Shown here piece by piece: positions 31,736-43,554 of a DNA stretch of 64,000 nt; the first letter of the stretch is position 1; each line of letters begins with the position of its first letter. The notes under the pieces were generated by a model. It saw nothing but the letters and a program-made list of their open reading frames with translations. It was not told the origin of the DNA and did no database searches. A program made the position numbers and the translations under genes. The DNA is taken from the NCBI GenBank assembly GCA_020698575.1, contig CM036243.1, positions 28,317,403-28,381,402 of the forward strand, read 5' to 3'. Source of the DNA: Bostrychus sinensis. Taxonomy: Eukaryota > Chordata > Actinopteri > Gobiiformes > Eleotridae.

Positions 31736-33827
31736 ACGTTTTCAATAGTTCAATACCCACTGACTGGTACACAGGGCTTAATTTGAGCTGGATCCTGCTG
31801 GAACAAGATCAGAAAACTTATTTTGACAGAGTGTGATCCAGTAACTTTTGCTTGGATCTGGTAACTTGGTCACAACTCAGAACAAAGTGTTGACTACATT
31901 TGACTCTTTTGAGCTCCTATACCTGTGTTAAAGTTCAGGTAAATACAAGCCATGCTACTTACATCTCTGAAACACTAAGTTAGAAGCTTCATTTCTGCTT
32001 GAACTCTTCACAATAAAAGCTCCTCACCCGCCATGGCCACTAACTAATGGGCACTCAATAATAAAAACTAAAAAAGAAAATAAATAAATACGACTAAATC
32101 AGTTGTACAATTATTGAATCCAGGTCTTTAATATAAATTGTATTAACTTTATTTATAGACATTCTGATAAAAAGAAATGCTTGATGCGTAATTTACGCAA
32201 GTCACAGACACAGACCAAAGGCGCTGATTTGCCAAAAACAAAATAACTGCAGCTCTGAAAAAGTAAAAAAGTCACATTTCTCAGATGAAGCCTAAACCGA
32301 GCCTCTCTGCACACTTCCCCCCTCCCCCCTTGTCCAAATTCAATCCGGTCCTTTATGTGAGGTCATGGGTGGCCAAAGGACACAGGACTGCCCCGGAAAC
32401 ACAGAGAAAAGTGCGATACACAGGAAGTCCAGAACATGGCAGCAGTATGGGATGTACCAACAACTAGATACAGTAAAGGATTTCCTGGCTATGTCTAATA
32501 ATGTTAATATGTTAAAATATTACTTAAAATTGAGTATAAATGAGCAGGTGCTTGGTATTTTGGCATGTGCCTATGCATTGTGTTGTGTATACGTTCCAGT
32601 CTCAGTGTTCGCCTTATGGACTCCGGTGTCAAAGCGCAATTTTCATTCCGGCATTGTTTGTTTGTTTTACAAATTAAGCACTGCTGGTAAACATCTGCTG
32701 AGAAAACATTTCAAACATATTGCACCGCAGTCTGATAAACAACTGCACTCAGGTCTAAACTCATACTCACTTTGACTTTTGACTTGTGGTTAAACCGTTC
32801 CTTCAAACCCATGGCTTTCCTTCTGAAAAAACCCTCAAAGAGCCAAACAATAAAATGCCACATTTAATGACCGGGATGCTCTGAGAAGAAAATGTGGCCA
32901 CTTGGTTACATCATCAGCCATGTCGCCATGAAAGGAGAGACTGTGTTTGTGGATGATACAGCTCGAGGCTAGCACATACAAATACATATTTTGCAACAAG
33001 ACCAATGCATTTTATAGAACTGTTTTATATTAAGCTACAGATTAATGATGGCCCCAAATAGACTACCAAATTACTGATAGAAGAATATAATGGCTTTACG
33101 ACAATTAAGATTCATTTTATGTCCCCTTGTAGCAGAAATACAGTATACAAAGCCTTGGTTATTTTCTATTTGTGGACATAGCTTAGTGCTGACAGTCATA
33201 AGATACTTGAACATGATCTTATTATTTCCACTTCCTCTTCCCCTTCTGAAAAACAAACCAAGATAAACATTTGAGTCATCGGTAAGCCTAAGGTCAGAGC
33301 TGGCTTCACTTCAGACCTTACTAACTATTAGAAAAAAGAAAAAAAAAATGAAAAAAGTTAAATGCTTGTAGGGAGTGGAGGAGGCTGCAGGTTTAATGAG
33401 CACATGCAGAAAAAAGTACGTTTGATAGTTTGAGGCTAGTACAGACTTGTTATGTGGTGTATGCAATATCTCTATAGGGAGTTTGCATTCTGCTCAGGCC
33501 TTTGGACACAGATAAGCAGACAGAAAATTAGAGAACAAGCAGTGCCAATGAAAACAGAATAAAATGTCTCTGAAAATGAAATACCAGCTTCATAAACATT
33601 GCACTGAGCACACCCCATTATAGATAAATGCATTAGTCCGACATGTGTCTGTGTAGTAAAGGAATTGCAGACTGGATGGGTGTGATAAGCCAGACTGATT
33701 TGGGCTAAAATTTGGGATATCAAGTCAGGCTTCAGATATTTGATAATATATTTACAGAATGACCATACATTATTTACAACATTGCTTTGGCCAGCATGTA
33801 TTACAATTATCAGCGCATGATCTTTAA
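31736..33827. other. No gene seen
   Basis: About 2.1 kb of ordinary sequence. A 136-codon plus-strand frame (32,365-32,775) has no recognisable motif, promoter or splice context. An A-rich run lies near 33,330-33,355. Confidence 0.35.
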
Positions 33828-34365
33828 AGATCCCCTATTATGCTAAATTGACTTTTTTGAGGTTTTAACAGTGTTATAATGTGTCTATAATTTGTTTAGC
33901 ATCTCAAAAACATACCTAAAGTACTATTTTGTTTCATTCACGATGTTTGCTGAGTCCATATTCCAATGATCTGAAAATGCTCTGTGTCACAGTTTTATGT
34001 AGAAACGTGAAACAAGAAAGTGCTCCTGCACGTTTCTAAAGTTCATACACTGTCACCGGACTCATTCTGATCATTTCAGTGATTAAATTGCCAACATTAT
34101 TAAGCTCATTTATCTATCTGCTAGCGTCATGTTGGTAATAGCTGTGCTAAATACCCATTTTATGCTCTGTCCATTTCCCACCATTGCCAGTTGGGGGCGA
34201 CCGACACCTAATTCAAGCATTTTCGGCAAAGTCAAAGTAACTGCTTCCCAAAAAAAAAAAAGAAAAAAAAGAGTGAAAAAAAGTTTTTCGTACATATACA
34301 TTTTAAAATGTGCAATACTATTGCAAATGTATTTCAAAAAGCCTGAAAAAGCATAATATAGGCCT
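33828..34365 (+). mobile_element. Kolobok-like element with TATTATGCT ends
   Basis: The left border is TTTAAAGATCCCCTATTATG (TTAA at 33,824-33,827) and the right end AGCATAATATAGGCCT, an inverted pair like the 30.97 kb element. The interior is different: GTTATAATGTGTCTATAATT, GAAACGTGAAACAAGAAAGT, CAGTTGGGGGCGACCGACAC. The right TTAA is lost. It probably shares the transposase of the 30.97 kb family while being a distinct non-autonomous type. Confidence 0.65.
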
Positions 34366-35608
34366 CAGGAATCTATTCTAGATGTGATATGGAGATAACC
34401 TACTGCTATTTTTATTTTATCATTATTCAACAGGGTACATCAATTTAGAAAAAATAATTGTAATGATGCCCAGGTCTTGAGGCATCAGATAGAAGAAAGA
34501 AAATAAGTCTTAATCAGCATGTTTATATCATTCACAACAAAATGCCCTGTGTACAGAATAATAGATAGTGATAGTGTACATATACTTGAAAAGTGACATT
34601 GGGTAAGGGGCTTGAAGTACATCTAGTTGGACGGTAAATAGCTTTGAATTTTTCTGGGAAAAAAGAGGACTGAACAAATTCAGTTTTTGCCTCTGTTGTA
34701 AATAATTCCAGTCACTCAAGGCAACAATCTGGATCAACCAATAGAGGTATACAGGCTTTAGGGCAAGTTAAGGAGAAAGCAGAAATTAGTTGATTTGTCT
34801 GCTGGAGTGGAAAAGGCAGCACTTCTCACCAAAGAGTTTTTTTTTGTTTTTTTTTTACAAGGATGCATGTGACAAAGAAACCTCACTCAACACTGGAAAG
34901 TCCCCAAAACTACTCCTGGGTCAATATTTTCCTCACAGCAGGTTTCTGGGAAAATTGTATGAAATCATGTGCCATAGCAGTTTTACAACAGGATCTCTGG
35001 GATGTTTGTCTTTCTCAGGTTGTGGCTGTCACTATCTCGCTCCTACTTCCTCTCATGCACTTCACTATAAACCACTTGTAAATGTCCCACGGCCACACTG
35101 CTGGAGGTGACAGATGGCAAAGGCTGGATGAAAACTCCCCAATAAATATGTAATCCCTTCCTCACATGGGCCACATGCAGATTATCCTCTAAAACACTAG
35201 TGCACCAGTGACGAGAGGAGATCCTTCGCCTCATGTATTCCCAAAATTATTTGAAAGCTGGGCTGCTTGGCCTTTTTGTTAAAGCTGCCATCCTGATGCT
35301 CTTACAACAGAATCTGTTGCCTATAGCGTTTCCAACCCCACCACTCACTAGTAATGGCCCATACCACACTTTTTAGATTCGATACTACACTGATTATGTT
35401 TTGGTACCAATACCGATACTATCATTTCTTATGGTTGATTTTTTTCAGCTCAAAAACTTATTACCCTTGAAGACAGATACTGACCATTAACAACTTATGT
35501 ACACAATAGGTGTTTTCATGGCTAATTGGTTAATCAATTAATCGACTTTATGGCCATAATTGCTAGAAAGAAATACCAACCAATAATAATTAGGCTGTAC
35601 AGTACCAT
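34366..35608. other. No gene; scraps of repeats
   Basis: Poly-T at about 34,838-34,856. GGTACCAATACCGATACTAT near 35,400 resembles ends of the GGTATCG element family. GGTTAATCAATTAATCGACT near 35,525 and TTAACGGTTAATTGATAATC near 36,455 may be two arms of one element split by the 35.61-36.33 kb insertion. Confidence 0.3.
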
Positions 35609-36332
35609 CAGGAGCCCGACCGATATGGGTTTTTTGAGGCCGATGCCGATACCAATATTTGGTAACAAAAAATACCGATATCCGATATATCGGCCAATAC
35701 AGTTATACATTAAGAATTAAGTATTTTAAAACATTTTTATTTCTGCTCTTGTTTACATGAATATGGCGTGTACACCCCAGGCCACTTTATTAGACTAAAC
35801 ATCTTTTTAAAATATTGTAGAAAGCTGCTTATTGTTTTTTTTTATGCTGATTGTTGTGTAAATTGTAGTGGGTATTGGTGTGGGGAGTATTATTATGTAT
35901 TATATGTATTATATTTATTTTATTTGCTTTAACTAAATTTGTTTAACATACATTTCATTTAAACTTGCTCTGCAAGTAGAGCATGGGGAGAGTTACAAAA
36001 TGCATTTTGAATTTTTGTTCTGAGGTTTTATGGCAGAGAAATGAGCAAAATATTTTTATTGCCTTTTTGAGCTTTTCAGGCCATGAGAAGGTGATTTGGG
36101 CTGTTTCATATGAACTGCAGTGTAAAAGCCCAACTGTTTGGAAACACCAGCACGCCCTCTGCTGGACAAATAGCAGAAGGCCATCATTTGCAAGTAAACA
36201 GGTCTTATTCCAGCGTTCCAGCACACTGTTTATATCGGCGGATATCGGCCAGATTTCATCCGATACCCAATAATTTTCTAACGGGCCGATATTATTGATA
36301 TATCGGTCAATATTACTGGCGTTGGGCTCTAG
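35609..36332 (+). mobile_element. Dispersed element with CCGATATGG ends, copy 2
   Basis: It starts CAGGAGCCCGACCGATATGG and ends near GATATATCGGTC and GTTGGGCTCTAG, forming imperfect inverted ends rich in CCGATA/TATCGG. Internal GTTACAAAATGCATTTTGAA and CATATGAACTGCAGTGTAAA match 8,323-8,720. TCCGATATATCGGCC near the left is itself a palindrome. No clear 8-bp duplication. Frames on both strands here are artefacts of the repeat. Confidence 0.65.
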
Positions 36333-37560
36333 TTTGGGCAAATTAAACATAAAATATGCAAGCTTATAACTTGCTTGACTTGCCACTTTTTTATTATGGT
36401 TTATGACTTGAGCTGTTTATTATAAAACACGATGATAGGTGATGTCAAGCCGGTGGTTAACGGTTAATTGATAATCATTTGTTAAGACTACCAATTACTT
36501 GATTAAAGAACATTTACTGAATGTACATTCCTAGCACACAGTGAGTTATGATTAGTAAGACAAACAAAACGACTAACTTCCTGTCACATGACATGAATGG
36601 ACCAATCCAATATGTTTCTAGGTTCTGCTTATTTTTCATGTATTAATCAGTTTTGATACTTTATTTATATGCTCAATACCCAAATGAGTATCATGTAAGT
36701 ATCGTTATACTGACACCACAGTATGGATCTGCCTATCACCTATCACCACCACTCACCAACAACGACTAAATACTTTTTACTTAAAGAAAAAAAGGAGTTT
36801 AGAGTTATCCCAATGAAAACCAACCCAACGTTTTTCTTTTTAGCCCTGTTTCACTGTGTAAAAAGACATATCTAGCGCTAAAATAGAGACTTCCTGTAAG
36901 ACATTTAGCTTTTATTCACCAGCCAATCTGAGCTCTTATTGGAGTGTGGCAAAATCCTTAATTACTTAATTCCTTTTACAATATACTATTAGATGATTAC
37001 AGGTTTTCTCCAAGCCATGAAAAAGAAAAAAAATCACCAGGTTCCTGTTTAAGTGACAGCGGTGATAAGCTGCAGAACACCTTGTGTGTCACATTTCATT
37101 TAGTTGAAAAGCATTCAGAGATCATAGCTGTATTTGTAGTGCCATCATCATCCCGATAAAAAGCACCCATTTGTCATAAACCAGACAGATTCACACACCA
37201 ATAACAATAAAAGTGTAGTCATTATGGGGATTTGTAGCTCAGGGTTGTTGGCTGTATTTGGTGCCAATGCGTGCTTTCCCAACCTGGACGCTAACCAGCT
37301 GAGAATTATGGCTCTTTTATAATCTCGTAGCTTGTAACCGTTGTCCAAGCGCACGCACACACGTCTATTGACTTAGCATCAAAAATATAGGAACACTACC
37401 TGTCTATGTGCACACTGACAGATGTGGCTTTAATGGTCGTGTGGGAACAAACAGCTTGCGATGTGTACACAGCCGCGCCAACTTTACAAGAGAGCAGCCA
37501 CCATACACTTCGAAATTAAAAATGGTTTAACTCATTTTTGTCCTGTAATGAATATTGTGG
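36333..37560. other. No gene seen
   Basis: Ordinary sequence apart from the segment shared with 55.8 kb annotated below. A 70-codon minus-strand frame (37,148-37,360) has no recognisable motif. Confidence 0.35.
36919..37004 (+). repeat. Segment shared with 55.77-55.86 kb
   Basis: CAGCCAAT at the left and TACAATATACTATTAGATGA followed by TTACA at the right are identical in both places, separated by similar length and related text (CTTAATT). It is a two-copy dispersed segment in this window, in the same orientation. Family unknown. Confidence 0.65.
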
Positions 37561-37565
37561 GGGGC

Positions 37566-37680
37566 ATGGATGCACGGTGGTAGAGTGGTTAGCGCTTCTG
37601 CATCCCAGCAAGGAGACTATAGCCTATGTTACTCTGGGTTCTGTCCCGCTTCCTAACACTGTCCATGTTGGAAAAATTTG
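37566..37680 (+). mobile_element. tRNA-derived SINE head, truncated
   Basis: GGATGCACGGTGGTAGAGTG with GTTAGCGCTTCTGCAT is a typical A-box region of fish SINEs. A B-box-like CTCTGGGTTCTGTCCC follows 50 bases later. The 3' body is missing after about 37,680. Confidence 0.65.
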
Positions 37681-37730
37681 TGACTTTAATCTGCCTATAG
37701 CGATTGAATGCAAGTGTTATTGTTTTCTGT

Positions 37731-38206
37731 CTCTTTGTACTTTGAGTACATTTTTCTAGGGGTACTTTTACTTTTACTTCACTACATTTTAGAGTATCTG
37801 TACATTTACTACACTGCACTACATGGTTTGAAGTAAAAAGTATTTTGAGTTTTGGTTTAAAATCATGTTTTTGTTGTGCCCTCATTGTAGACACGTAGTA
37901 CTTAAATATAAAAAAAAAATGCAGTAAAGTAGTACTCATCAGAAACATCAGAATAATAAAGACCTCAGCGACAGATTCAGTCTCTTCTACTGCACCAGTT
38001 TGTTAATTTCATCAGTTTTTCAGCAAAAAATCCCATAAAATAATCCCATATTTAACTCATTCATGAGTTAAATATGGGATATAACTTTTTTACTTGCAAG
38101 TACATTTAAAAGTGAATACTTTTTACTTAAGTAGAAATTTTAAGGTGTTGCTCATTTATCTGTCCTTTCACTTAAGTAAAGAAATTGAGTACTTCTTCCC
38201 CCACTG
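37731..38206. mobile_element. MITE with ACTTAAGTA-rich arms
   Basis: The right arm reads TTTTTACTTAAGTAGAAATT, CACTTAAGTAAAGAAATTGA and GTACTTCTTCCCCCACTG. The left arm has TTTGAGTACATTTTTC and TACTTTTACTTTTACTTCAC. This matches a very common fish element whose ends are CAGTGGNGGAAGAAGTACT. The left CAGTG end is not visible. A perfect palindrome lies inside. Confidence 0.65.
38043..38080. repeat. Perfect 18-bp palindrome, 2-nt spacer
   Basis: ATCCCATATTTAACTCAT (38,043-38,060) is followed by TC and then its exact reverse complement ATGAGTTAAATATGGGAT (38,063-38,080). It could extrude as a cruciform or fold as a hairpin in RNA. It lies inside the 37.7-38.2 kb element. Confidence 0.95.
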
Positions 38207-38669
38207 CAATTTAGATTCACCAAATTATAAATGTTTGCTGTTTTTATACACTATATTGGTGTAGTTGTATGCATACATATGGCTGGTCATAAAAGATCCA
38301 TAATATTTCAAAACGGTGATCAAATCGACCTGACTTTTAATGATGCTACTACATTTTTAGCCAAAACAAGCCATAGACAATTGATTGTGCATTAGTGGAA
38401 AGCGCTACAAATTTTACTATATGACGTTTTGGGAGTTCATTACGCACCAATAATAATAATAATAATAATATGTTTTGAATAAGAATCCTGGGTGGCTAGA
38501 AGCTACTATGCAACTTGGGGCTTGAGGCAGGGCTATACAGTGCACAATGGCAAGTTGTACCACAAGAACGAAATAGATATCCTGTCTCACATTCATCCCC
38601 TTAGACTATTTAGGCCACTGTATATTCAAATGTAATGCTGTATAGAGGATGGCCCTAAAAGAACCATAA
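38207..38669. other. No gene; short AAT array
   Basis: An (AAT) array of about 8 units at 38,446-38,470. Otherwise unremarkable. Confidence 0.4.
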
Positions 38670-39225
38670 TATTTAATCCAATCCACTTTATAGCATATTA
38701 TAAAAAACACAAATAAATAGTGCTCGATTTAGCTCCACTAGTCCCCATTAAAATAATAAGAACCAGTAAAATCAATATACTACAATAACAATAAATAGGT
38801 AAAAAAAAAAAACAATAAAAGAAATACAAAAAATAAAACAATAAAAGACCACACAACTCACGCTGAGTTAAAAGCCAGAGAATAAAAGTGGGTCTTAAGA
38901 CGAGACTTGAAACAGTCAACTATGGGGGCCGGCCACAGAGAAGGCCCGGTTCTCACTGGTCTTAAGTCTCATCTTTGGGACCACGAGCTGGAGTTGGCCC
39001 TCGGAGATTTAGATGATATAGATAAAGATATAGATTTGGATGAGGTCCGTGATGTACTGTGGGGCCAGTCCATTCAAAACTTTAAAAACAAACAATAAAA
39101 TCTTAAATAAAATTCTAAAACAAACAGGAAGCCAGTGCGGCGAGGCGAGGATGGGGGGTGATATCATGTTTTTTACTTTCTGTTAAAAGACACACAGCAG
39201 CTTTCTGGACTAACTGTAAACAATA
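38670..39225 (+). mobile_element. Widespread fish retroelement-like repeat
   Basis: An A-rich AAAATA/ACAATAAAA tract is followed by GGGTCTTAAGACGAGACTTG, GACAGAG-like AGAGAAGGCCCGGTTCTC, GGGGCCAGTCCATTCAAAAC, TTTAAAAACAAACAATAAAA and AACAGGAAGCCAGTGCGGCG. This block order is one I recognise as a common interspersed repeat in fish genomes, usually considered non-LTR derived. The short plus-strand frame inside is part of the repeat. Exact family uncertain. Confidence 0.6.
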
Positions 39226-39424
39226 AACATACATTTATTACAATATCTATAAAATGTTATCAAATTCACTTGACTTTAAAGATATTTCATGCAAAAGAGG
39301 CTGAGCACCAGTGGTTATAGTGGAAACGACTCCAAACCTTTAGCTTTTTGCATTTGGGACAAAAAAACACAATCTAATACAACCCAACTTATGAAAGGAC
39401 CTGTGTTTTGACTTTTTGGTTAGA

Positions 39425-39570
39425 TCACAGCAACTATGGGCCTGAGGCAAGGTCACAGAGCCAACATAGACATACAGTGACAAACAACCATTCACTCTCA
39501 CACTGATTCACTTTGGGCAATTTAAAATCACTGAGTCACCAAACACATGCATGACTTCAGGAGAGAAGCC
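39425..39570 (-). mobile_element. SINE family 1, 3' body (minus)
   Basis: CAGCAACTATGGGCCTGAGG, GTCACAGAGCCAACATAGAC, CATTCACTCTCACACTGATT and GGGCAATTTAAAATCAC are the reverse complement of the 31.4 kb SINE body. The tRNA-like head is not recognisable. Confidence 0.6.
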
Positions 39571-40398
39571 ATGAAGTGAGAGTATAGTGCATAACATAAG
39601 CCAGAATAAATTGGTTTGTGTTACTTGAGTGGGATCCAATAAAATGGAACAAAATGACTTTTTGTGGTGTATCTTGTGGTTAGAAAATGAACTGAATTGA
39701 AGAGGCCTGACCTAAATTGACCCAAAATGTCATGAGAAAGCTGTGTTTTTTACTTCTAACCAGACCACTGAACAAATAAGTTAGTATTGCATGGCTCCAG
39801 AACAAAAGAAGTATATCAACAACACAAATGCTTTTGATTGCACAATTAAAAAGAGAAAAAGTTGGAATTTAAAACTTGGGGGAAGTCAATCAGGAGGGAA
39901 TGCAATGGTCTGACTTTTGTTGCACATAAGCACGGAGAGTATTTTGACAGGTTGGTGATTACAAATTAAAAAGTAAAGCGGACACTTTATAGAGAACATC
40001 ATGACTTTTTAATGTGGCTATAGGGTGCCCATTACAAAGTGATCAAAGACACGCGGTAATATTGTATGAGCAAAAATCATGAAGCGCTGGCAGCCGTTCA
40101 AATCACACGCCGTGCCAAACAAAAATGTAACTTATCTGAGAGCCATTAGTTCATTATGTAAGAAGTTGGGCCCATGCCAGTTCTCACTCACTAGATTTGA
40201 GGGATGCAATTTAATATCAGGAAACTAATGCAAGAGAAAGAAAAGAGCAAAGATGAAAAACCAAACCATTTAGTGATGACTCTATAGTGGCCATTCCTAC
40301 ATGTGTCTGTGACTTTACAATACAGTTCGAGCAAACCGATGGTGTGATCTTTTGCTACATTCAAGACGGGGTACACATTACTTTTACTCATCTTTTAC
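39571..40398. other. No gene seen
   Basis: Ordinary AT-rich sequence with no recognisable repeat or coding feature. Confidence 0.35.
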
Positions 40399-40742
40399 CA
40401 GTGGCGGTTGCTAGTCTTTCAAACAGGGGAAGCTCTTAATCTGCAATCCTGCTGAGCTAGCTGGCCTTAACTAGAAAGGTTAGTTTCCCTACAACGCTGA
40501 TATAGAATAAACCAACAAGCTAACAAAACTAAAACTGGATGCAAACTCAACATCAATGACACTTCAGCACAAGACTCTGAGCTCCGATGCCGTTGAATGC
40601 TGCTGTCAGTCAAAAGCCAGTTCCTCCAATCATCATCTCTCAGCCAGTGTCATGCCCCGCCCTCTGCCCCACTGACTCCCATTGAAGCTCAACGTCCTTG
40701 TAAGTAACAATTTTGGTCCATTTATCCAATCACCATTTTGCT
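40399..40742 (+). mobile_element. Dispersed repeat with CAGTGGCGG end, copy 2
   Basis: It begins CAGTGGCGGTTGCTAGTC and contains GCTGAGCTAGCTGGCC, GCCAGTTCCTCCAATCATCA, GCCCCACTGACTCCCATTG and GTCCATTTATCCAATCACCA, matching 9,068-9,440 in order. The right terminus is unclear because it abuts another element. Confidence 0.6.
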
Positions 40743-40990
40743 TAAGTAAATGTTTAAAAATCTGTTAACAAGTAAAAATACTTGTTTACCCTTGGTAGCA
40801 AAGTGGGTAGCACAATTAGCAGCAGCAGTGGTAGTAGTAGTAGTAGTGGTAGTAGTAGTAGAAGTAGCTTCAAAAGACATTTTTTAGCTAGTAAATTTAA
40901 CATTTAACTAATTATTTTCTTGATTACCTTTACTTACTACTATATGTCAGTCACAATACTTTAACTACAGAACAAATTTTAAGTACTTCC
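40743..40990. mobile_element. ACTTAAGTA-type element with TAG array
   Basis: Left TTAAGTAAATGTTTAAAAAT and AAGTAAAAATACTTG; right TACTTTAACTACAG and TTTTAAGTACTTCCTC. A (TAG)n array lies between, at 40,818-40,867, with about 10 units plus CAG variants. The layout resembles the 20.9-22.7 kb element and the 54.7 kb array. Confidence 0.45.
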
Positions 40991-40999
40991 TCAGCCTTT

Positions 41000-41104
41000 G
41001 AAAGACACACACTGACTGACAACCATTTACTCTCACATTCATTCACTAGGAGCAATTTAGAGTCACCCATTCTCCTAACACATGCATGTCTTTAGCTGGT
41101 TGAC
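41000..41104 (-). mobile_element. SINE family 1, central fragment (minus)
   Basis: GACTGACAACCATTTACTCT, CACATTCATTCACTAGGAGC, AATTTAGAGTCACCCATTCT and CACATGCATGTCTTTAG match, inverted, the middle of the 31.4 kb SINE. Confidence 0.6.
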
Positions 41105-41487
41105 GTTTCACTGTCTAGCCATCTTTGCCAGTTACGAAGTACCAATAAAAGTAGACAACACGAGTAAATAATGCCAGTCGTTAACAATGCAAATGACCTG
41201 GACCTCTCGGTGAAGTCCATTCTGAATCACCGGCTTACTGTAACCGGGCCATAACGTTTCACTCAAAAATCAAAGCCATTGGAGAATAACGAGCAGCTGT
41301 TTTACAGACTTCTGCCCTCTGCATGAATCACCTACATTAACTCAATGTACCATTTCCTGCTCCACAAAACCACTGTAATGAGATTTCCATGATTCACCAG
41401 AAATTACTGTACAGCACAAAATCATGATTGAAGATAAGATGTATTTTTTGCATAGGGAAGCAACTGAGGGAACAGATTGTCTCAAGA
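41105..41487. other. No gene seen
   Basis: About 380 bases of unique-looking sequence before a microsatellite. Confidence 0.35.

Positions 41488-41577
<90 letters not shown>
41488..41577 (+). repeat. (TATC)n microsatellite
   Basis: About 22 uninterrupted TATC units, 90 bp. Perfect arrays of this length are usually polymorphic. Confidence 0.97.
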
Positions 41578-41631
41578 GTATGCATGTAGAGAAATTACAC
41601 ATTTTAGACAGGTGATGACACATACACATTG

Positions 41632-41905
41632 GCAGAGTGGTTACTAGCACTCCTGCCTCTCAGGAAGGAGGTTGTGGGTTCAATCCTTGGGCTGGGTGTG
41701 ACTCACAGTCTCTCTTAATGGAGTCCTCCCCCCGTGTTGCTAGCTTACTCCCACTGTCCATTGAATTGGTGACACTAAATTGCCCCTGGTGAGTGAATGA
41801 ATGAATGTGAGAGTGAATGGTTGTCTGTCAGTGTGTGTGATTAACTGGCCATTGTCAAGAATGTTTCCCACCTAAGGCCCAAAGTTAATGACATTAACTC
41901 ATTTA
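41632..41905 (+). mobile_element. tRNA-derived SINE (family 1)
   Basis: The head has TGGCAGAGTGGTTACTAGCA (A box) and TTGTGGGTTCAATCC (B box). The body has CTCCCACTGTCCATTGAATT, AAATTGCCCCTGGTGAGTGA and GAATGGTTGTCTGTCAGTG. The tail is CACCTAAGGCCCAAAG. Same orientation and organisation as the 31.4 kb copy. Confidence 0.8.
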
Positions 41906-42096
41906 TTCTCATATTGTTTAATTCATTCTTAAGGAATCTTTATTGTTCTTCTGTCCTCTGTAGAAGGCACAGCTGCCAAGGTCGCAATGTTTTTTTCTGA
42001 CTATGTTCTGGTCGTGTGATTTTGCCATTTAAGATTAGTGTGTTAACTTTGCCATTCATACATGTAAATTGATTAAGTATTAAAATAGGTTACTTT

Positions 42097-42245
42097 GGGG
42101 TGCCTCAGTGGCTCACCTGGTAGGGCACGTACCACAAATCAGTCAGACCTTGATTTGATTCCTGGTTTGGGTGAATTTGCTACATGTCAGTCTCAATCTG
42201 GCTTTCTGACAGTCTCTGTTTAATAAAGACAAAAGTACTAAAACA
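42097..42245 (+). mobile_element. tRNA-derived SINE, family 2
   Basis: The A-box region is GTGGCTCACCTGGTAGGGCA and the B box CTTGATTTGATTCCTGG. The tail is GACAGTCTCTGTTTAATAAA then GACAAAAGTACTAAAAC. The short head-tail layout with AATAAAGxCAAAAxTxC is distinct from family 1. Relatives: 46.40 and 49.01 kb. Confidence 0.75.
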
Positions 42246-43546
42246 CACATTAAAATGGGCTACTTTTTTGCATTTAACATAGATCAATAAGTCTAAATTG
42301 TTGTTAGCTTCTGTTTCTTTCTAACAATGACATTAATGCATCATCAGCCTGAGCTTCACTCTATTGTAACTTAGACTACAGACAGTTAGACGTCTCAGCC
42401 AAGCTTTAAACACACTGGCTACTTTAGCATTTTATCAGTCTACTATATGCATACATTACACACACATCTGTCATTGTTTCACCTTTGCTGATATTTTCAA
42501 ACAGAAGAAATATGCTGATTTGTTCTAGCAGCTATATGACACAAATCTCCTCCACAACAGGTGATTGTAAATTCAAGAGCCAGAGCGATGCATCAGTGTC
42601 AGAAATGCACCGGGGCTATCGCTAAACACATTTATTCCAATCTTGTCCGGCTCCTTGTCTTATATAAGTATGACACATCGTCGAACCCGATAAGCTCATC
42701 TGGCGCCAAACAGAGAAACCGCTTCGGTAACGTCTACTGTTTACAAAGTCTGCAAAGCCTGAGGTGCTCCAGCCATCCCAAGAGTGCCGGTGCGCAGCCA
42801 TCACCTCTGCAATCCCGCGGCTCTTATTTTCGGCGGGTGTTAAGGAGGGTCGTGTGCCCCCCGTGGATTTGTTGCATAAGTAGGGGTCAAAGCAACACGA
42901 AAAGCTTTTTGCACCAGTGTATTCTCAGTATTTTCTGGCTTCACACAGCTGTCTGGTTTTTGATACATGCTCCAAAGTACTCTAATTACAAAACAAATAC
43001 AGAGTGATTTTATTTAATGATCAGTCCCAGTAGAAAAGGTACACTTAGTTCTGATTAGATTGTGCTCAGAGCTGACACAGGCTTTAGAGAGGTCATCTGT
43101 TTTAACATTTTCTTAAAACTTTTTTCAGCAAGAGCTCTGCTTTGTGCTGACCTAAATTACATCCATTTGCATACTGTAGATTGTAGATGACAGTTCATAT
43201 ATAAAGCGACAGTAAACATTACAGGAAAGTAGTAGATAGTAGTGTTGTTTTTTATACAACTGAATGCAGAACGTCCATTTGGTATGATGTTTGAGTTTCT
43301 GACTTTGCCGAAAGATACTGGATGTTAAGATAAGGTAGCATCTGAATGTCTGGGTATTTTAGCAAATCCGAGGCAGGAGCAAAAAGAGCAAAACTTGTGA
43401 CAATGGCCCAATCTCACAATAGTAAAAATATGCCCAGAAATGGACCTGAGCCAGACACATGCAGCGGCTCCCTCCCAGCTGACGTCGGGTTATGTAAGGT
43501 CAGTTAATAAATAAGTAGCCGAGTGCATGTCTTTGAAACAACTTGC
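42246..43546. other. No known gene; GC-balanced patch at 42.57-42.88 kb
   Basis: The segment 42,570-42,880 is repeat-free with raised CpG (CCCGATAAGCTCATCTGGCG, CAATCCCGCGGCTCTTATTT). A 148-codon plus-strand frame (42,561-43,007) spans it but has no motif I recognise and no splice signals I can assign. A conserved non-coding element or an unknown exon are both possible. Confidence 0.3.
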
Positions 43547-43554
43547 ATCTGCAT

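Noticed and set aside
35955..36386. 143-codon minus-strand frame
   Set aside because: Lies inside the inverted-end dispersed element at 35.6-36.3 kb and matches no transposase.
42561..43007. 148-codon plus-strand frame
   Set aside because: No recognisable motif or splice sites; kept only as a GC-balanced patch.
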